A stretch of DNA of 64,000 bases from Nageia nagi (taxonomy: Eukaryota; Pinophyta), in NCBI GenBank assembly GCA_050084985.1, contig JBITNC010000001.1, positions 91,512,001 to 91,576,000 on the forward strand, written 5' to 3'. The notes below the pieces were generated by a model, which worked only from the letters and a program-made list of their open reading frames with translations, had not been told where the DNA came from and did not search any database. The first letter of the stretch is position 1. Every line of letters starts with the position of its first letter. Of this stretch, positions 58,901 through 64,000 are shown piece by piece. Both the position numbers and the translations under genes were made by a program.

Positions 58901-60170
58901 CCTCCCATCAAAGCTAGTGTTGGTGAGATTTTGGTCAAGTCTCAAGACTTGTGGTACAAGCAACTTCATGAGTACCTTAAGTGGAATGCCTTACCTTTGA
59001 TATATCAACCAATGAGAAATATGCTTTCAAGCATCACATTACTTGCTACACACTTCTAGGTGATATCCTTTATAAGCTATATTTTAAATGGATTCCTTCT
59101 TCATTATCTTGACCTTTGTGATGAACAAATTACCATATCAAATTATCATCATGGCATTTGTGATGGATGATTCAATGGAATACTATTGATAAACATCTTT
59201 TATGGATGGGTTATTATTGCCTACCATGGAACATGATTATAATGAATATGTTAAGAAATATGTCAAGTGTAAGAAACATGATCATCTCCAACACATGCCT
59301 TCTCACCCCTTTAGCCCATCCAGGAAATGTGGCCTTTCATGTAGTGGGGTTTTGATCTATTGGTCAATTTATCCTCCTTTGTCATGGTGGTAATAAGTTC
59401 ATTATCACTACCATTAAGTAAATTACCAAGTGGGTACATGTGGTTCTATTAGTCTTACTACAGGTCTCATGATTGTATCTTTCATTAAGACTCATATGAT
59501 ATGTCAATTTAGTATTCCTATAAGGATCCTTACTAATAATGGTCCTAATTTTAAAAATCACATATGAGGAGAATGTGCAATGATATCATATCAAAAAATC
59601 ATTCTCCATGCCTTATTACCCTTAGAGTAACCATCAAGTCAAGGCAACCAATAAGATGATTGTCATGGTTCTCAAGAAAATGGTTAATTATAACCATCGT
59701 AATTGGTATGAGTGTCTCTCATATTCTTTGTGGGCATATTGCACTAGTATTTGAACATCCATGAGTGCTAGTCCTTTCTCTCTCATCTACAATGTCAAGG
59801 ATATCATGCCTCTTGATATTGATATCCCTTCCTTACGCATGTTGTTCAAGGAATTTATCCTTGATGAGGAAGCTCATCAATCCTGGTTGGATCAACTTAG
59901 TTTCCTTGATGAGAGGTGCATCAATGTGATTGAGCATCATAAGATTTAACAAGAGAATCTTAAATAAGCATTTAACAAGAAGGTTTGACCTTATAGTTCC
60001 AAGTTGGTGACATTGTTCTCAAAGAGAATCAATAGCAATCCCATATTGAGTATCCCCTTAGAGATAAATTTACCTCAAATTGGCTAGGTCCCTTCATTGT
60101 CAAGTGCAAGATTGATTTGAGTGTGTATCATCTTGCTAATTTAAAGGAAAAGAAGAACTTGATCTTATCT
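58901..60170 (+). pseudogene. Gypsy-B integrase, decayed
   Basis: Fragments in order: TCYTLLGDILYKLYFK (59040-59090), a zinc-finger region with CKKHDHLQ (about 59260), FHVVGFDLLVNLSS with the first catalytic aspartate (about 59332-59370), RILTNNGPNFKNH (about 59525-59562), a C-terminal piece PFSLIYNVKDIMPLDIDIPS (59772-59830), and FTSNWLGPFIVKCKIDLSVYHLANL (60070-60140), the end of Tat integrases. Frames change several times. Confidence 0.75.
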
Positions 60171-62599
60171 TCATCCTTTTTATGCTTGATTTGTTTATTA
60201 TGTTTCTCTTTATCACCTTTTATCTTGTGGTTTTTTTATTCATATTTTCCTAATCGCCTTCATCTTCTCATCTATCTTGAGCTAAAGGATGCTACCTTAT
60301 GTCTAGGTGTTTATCTTCCTCTTAGTTGTTCTATCACTTTATTTCATTCATCCCTTTATTATTTTGAATCACCTCATTAGGAGTTGATACTCAATCCTAT
60401 CCCCCCTTTCAAAATTTTGTACTTGTGTATACTATCAACTAGGACCATATTCATTTAGATGCTAAACACCCATCCATCATCATGTTTCATCACTTGCATT
60501 GTTCACTTCATTTGGTATCAATCTTGGTCCTCTCTAGTGTTGACCATTGGACATTATCTCTTGAATCCCTAAAAAAGCAAGTACATTCATGTACATGCAT
60601 GGAAGTTGGTCCCTTATGTACCTAGAAGAGTCCAACTATCATTTTTCCATTTCTTATCATGTGTCATATGACTAACAACATCATATGTCCATTTGTTGTC
60701 TCTTATTATCTTGTCCTATCTATGGTTCCTGATGAGGACATAACCACTTGGGTCACCACGACTTCAAGTTTCCTTTCTTCATTCCCTTATGTTTTACCAT
60801 ATGTTGTGAATATCATGGTTTTTAGGGAAATCCTTATATTTCATATGACTCAAGATGCATTTTAGCCTCTTCGATGTCACACCTCTTATCTTATCATTTA
60901 GCATTTTTTCCATTTTTATCATTTGTGTTTTCAATACTTATCATTTGCTATAGACATATTTTTGTATTTAATCATTTTATTTGTCATTATTCATCATGTT
61001 GAAAATCTTGGCTTTATAAAAGTCTTGATCATTTGCCATTATCCCTAAGTCACTATGTTTTGTGTGGTACCTTAGTGCATGTGCATGCATACATGGTCAG
61101 CTATCTTCCATTTTCCAAACTTAGTATTATATGATCTTTTTATGTCATTTTGAGTCACCTCATCTAGTTTCATCATATTTCAAATTCATTTGTTGTAGTT
61201 TCAAATTTTAGGGATGTAGGTCCTAAAATTTGACCCTTGTGAAAATTGGCTATTTGATTTGTCTTTTTGGTGTGTCAAATGATGTGTATTTTGAAATATA
61301 TCTTTTCCTAATACTCAATCGATGTAAAATCGATTATCATGTCAAGTTTCAAGTCCATAGCCCATCATTTGTTATCCTTTCAAAAGCTAATTCCAAGGCT
61401 ACTTGGAATGACACCTTTTTAGTGCCCATTGAAAGGTGTTGCACCTTGATAAGTTGCCTCTAGTTTGTAATTCATAAATAGGTCAAATAGACTCTATTTT
61501 TTAAACCATTTGATCCTATGCTTAGTTTGTATAACCATCTATCATATCCTAAAGACCATTTATCAAATCGTTAGCATCGATGCTTGTTATTATCTATCGA
61601 ATTTCAAAATTTTCCACTTTTTCAAAAGTATCTTTCACTTCAGTTCAATTTTGGTCCAAATGGGTTGTTTTCTTGCAGTGTCCCAACTTAGTCTATGTTT
61701 GTGGCAGTCATGTTGAGTATAGGTAAAGCATTTTAAGGGGTCCATGTGACATGTCTTTTGCCTCATTTTGCACACCATTTCAAATAAAATCCAACAACAT
61801 TTCAATAGCATTTTAGCTTATTTTTCTTACTTTTATTCTTATTTGTCATTATGGTTTATTTCTTTTTGTTGTATGTGTTTGTTTCTACACATGTCATCAT
61901 TGTTTTAATTTATCTTCTTAATTTGTTTGTACCTTTTAAGCATTTATGTTGTTATCTTTTTGTTTATTTATTATCATACTTATTCATTTTATTATTGTTA
62001 ACATTTTAGTGCTTATTTGTTGTTTTATTATTTATCATTGTACATCGTTTGTGTTTGTATCCCATATTATCATGTGTTTATTTCTTTTTTGTGTGTTTAA
62101 GCATACAAGTTCATTTTCCAAGTGATGTGATTAAACATACAAGTTCATTTTAGGTTCTTTTATGTTCATTTCAAGTCCATTTTAAGTTGTCTTTTTCATG
62201 ATCATTTTATGCTCCTTTAGTGTTCATTTAGGGTTTATTTTTATTTTTTTCATACATCCATTATCTCATACATAGCATGTAAGTGCAAAATACACATAAC
62301 ATAAAAGTAAATGCATCCATCCATGTCAAACATCATAAGGATATAACACAATATCCTCTCTTATAACTGCATGTCAAAGCATATCATAATATCCTATACA
62401 TATGTCCATAATTCCATGAGTCACAATACATACACATAGCATCAATCACAAAGGTATCATGTCATATATCAAAATATTATCCATATACATCATTGGTCTC
62501 ACATATACATGCTCAAATATACAAAATCATAAATCTACATTCATGGACACTTGGAAAAATCTTGGTCAAAATTATGGTCCCCATAGCCTCAAATGATCA
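60171..62599 (+). other. Gypsy-B noncoding region after integrase
   Basis: T-rich on the plus strand. No family motif in any ORF here (60117-60380, 60659-60865, 61230-61463, 61510-61716). Parts match gypsy-A 46400-48900 in reverse complement. ACATAC/CATAT-rich DNA (62260-62560) parallels the region next to the PMD end in gypsy-A. Confidence 0.5.
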
Positions 62600-64000
62600 A
62601 CCTTGTCTACTCTGATCCTATCTAGGGGAGGAAGATGTCTCACCTAACCCCTCTACCTCTCCTACCTTGATTGGTCTTGATGGCCCACCTAGTGTCTAGG
62701 ATACCCTAAATATCTTATTTGATGGTCTAGCTCTAATGGAGCAACTATTTCTCAACTACCACACACTCTACCCTATCTTTATGGTCCAGCTCTATCTTTG
62801 GATGTGTGACTAGATCCTCCCACTAGATATAGGTTCTATGGTGACTATCTTTACCACTACTAGTTGTTTGTAAAATATGAGTGCCCTCACTCCCTCTCAT
62901 GACCACTGTTCTATAGCCATTTGGTATGCCTATTGGTTGACCATCGCACCCTTTGTCTACATAGCCATGTTAACTCACCCCTCTCCTATTGTGACCTCTA
63001 TTTGAGTGCCTACCTTTATGCATGGTACTTGTACCCTCATCATGGTTATGGGCTCTCTAGTTCTCTATCATGTTGGGGCACTTGATGCCACTAATCCTAC
63101 TATTTACGTTAGTGCCTCTCCTCTTCCTTATCCTCTTACACCTACTAGGGGTGGTGCCTATAGCACCCCATTGATAACTACCTACTCCTATTGGGGATTT
63201 CACCATGCATCATACTCTATGATAGTGTCAACATCATCCATGTCTGGTATGAACATCACTACATATAGAGCTACATCTAGATCTATGTAGCATCATTGGG
63301 GAAAATCTCCTTGTACCTTTATTTATAGATGTAGCTCATGATCTAGATGTATATCCTACATGATCCTATGTTGAAGGGTCACTCATTCATACCTATAAGC
63401 CTTTACATATATAGGCCTCTTCCTATATAGGTCATGGGATTTATGCACTCACACTAGCTGCTGTCATCCTTGACCTATGCTAGGCCTCCTCTCTAAGGCC
63501 TGTATAGCATGTTCTCCACCCACATGTTGCAGTGCCATGTGTACATCCCCTCATATGATAGATTCTTGGGCAACTCATGCTCTTGCACCCATCATTGGGT
63601 GTAAGGTATCTCTTGCCTTGCTATGGGCACCTCAAGATCCATCTCTATTATGTTGTGTATGTCAAATGGTAAGTTATGGGGATGTCCTACTTGCATGTGA
63701 CCCCATAGCAGTTAGGATCCTACCCTTAATAGATACCTAAAAATTTGGTAAACATCCTCAAGCATGATGGTCATCTTTCCATTTAGAAAGTGGAAGGTGT
63801 TGCATTGGCTATCCTAACACTCCACTAGGGTGTAGATGTAGGCTTGGTCAATAGTAACTATCCTCATCCATGCTACTCCTACCAAGCCCATTACCTCGAG
63901 CCATATCCAATCATCATTATTTAGTGCCCTGTGGACATCTTTCAAGATAGATCTACACTTATGCCAGGTCTTGATCTGACACACATTCAAGTAAGTCTTG
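62600..64000 (-). pseudogene. Plant mobile domain (PMD) protein pseudogene, antisense within gypsy-B, start outside window
   Basis: On the minus strand about 63930-63727 reads RALNNDDWIWLEVMGL, then AYIYTLVEC, a TAG (63814-63816, where relatives have W), NTFHFLNGKMTIMLEDVYQIF. These are the same elements in the same order as in the gypsy-A PMD: W-x-W, A-L-V-E-x-W, N/K-TF, M/C-TI-L-x-D-V/I. The remainder (62600-63720) is presumed PMD C-terminal part from position; no motif is certain there. Plus-strand ORFs at 63006-63290 and 63477-63740 are shadows. The N-terminus is cut by the window edge. Confidence 0.65.

Larger units (their letters stand above)
56549..64000 (+). mobile_element. Gypsy-B: related Tat-like Ty3/gypsy copy in opposite orientation, 5' truncated
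   Basis: Plus-strand pol from the protease-RT linker to integrase, followed by a noncoding region and an antisense PMD fragment, mirrors the order of gypsy-A. Gag, protease and 5' LTR are missing at the left; the right end lies outside the window. No target duplication can be defined. Confidence 0.65.

Noticed and set aside
63006-63740. Plus-strand ORFs of 87-94 codons near the right edge
   Set aside because: They lie opposite the antisense PMD region of gypsy-B and are rich in Ser, Thr, Pro and Cys without motifs; shadows.

Overview
This is an A+T-rich stretch of a large plant nuclear genome, made almost entirely of retrotransposons. The plant assignment rests on four things: LTR elements with plant Ty1/copia and Ty3/gypsy (Tat-like) polyproteins, an initiator-tRNA-Met primer site, plant mobile domain (PMD) sequences, and a relic of a WUN1-type wound-induced gene. 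The long noncoding stretches and decayed insertions fit a large-genome seed plant. A gymnosperm is a guess only. I see no intact host gene, tRNA, rRNA or CRISPR array.

Layout. 1-377 (-): pseudogene of a WUN1-like (NTF2/SnoaL-fold) protein with a TATA box behind it, running off the left edge. 378-2079: A+T-rich DNA without genes. 2080-18856 (-): old copia element (copia-1) with its LTRs, a GATCA target duplication and a decayed gag-pol. A younger copia element (copia-2, 7849-16308, -, TAAAT duplication) sits in its 5' leader. 18862-32858: mostly unrecognisable DNA with a gypsy-type polypurine tract/LTR junction near 23820, an unassigned exon-like ORF at 29509-29718, CACTA-like ends, and a degenerate telomere-like tract (31113-31310) between two direct repeats. 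32859-56548 (-): large Tat-like Ty3/gypsy element with 3' LTR at 32859-34621, a PMD gene in antisense (35440-36878 continuing at 46073-46420), integrase, RNase H, RT, protease and gag (49180-55254), and a broken 5' LTR (56169-56548). Its PMD region is split by copia-3 (36879-46067, -, CCTAC duplication). 56549-64000 (+): a second, related gypsy copy head-to-head with the first, lacking gag and protease. It too is followed by an antisense PMD fragment (62600-64000), which runs off the right edge.

How it fits together. Every recognisable protein is dead, broken by stops and frameshifts. Many stops look like C-to-T changes at CAG, CAA, CGA or TGG codons, as expected of methylated transposon DNA. 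By-eye LTR divergence (about 9% for copia-1, about 2.5% for copia-2 and copia-3) agrees with the nesting order. The most notable features are the antisense PMD gene seen downstream of pol in both gypsy copies, stop codons shared at identical positions among independent copia copies, a hairpin conserved in the copia LTRs, and family-specific tandem repeats in leaders, 3' regions and the gypsy LTR.
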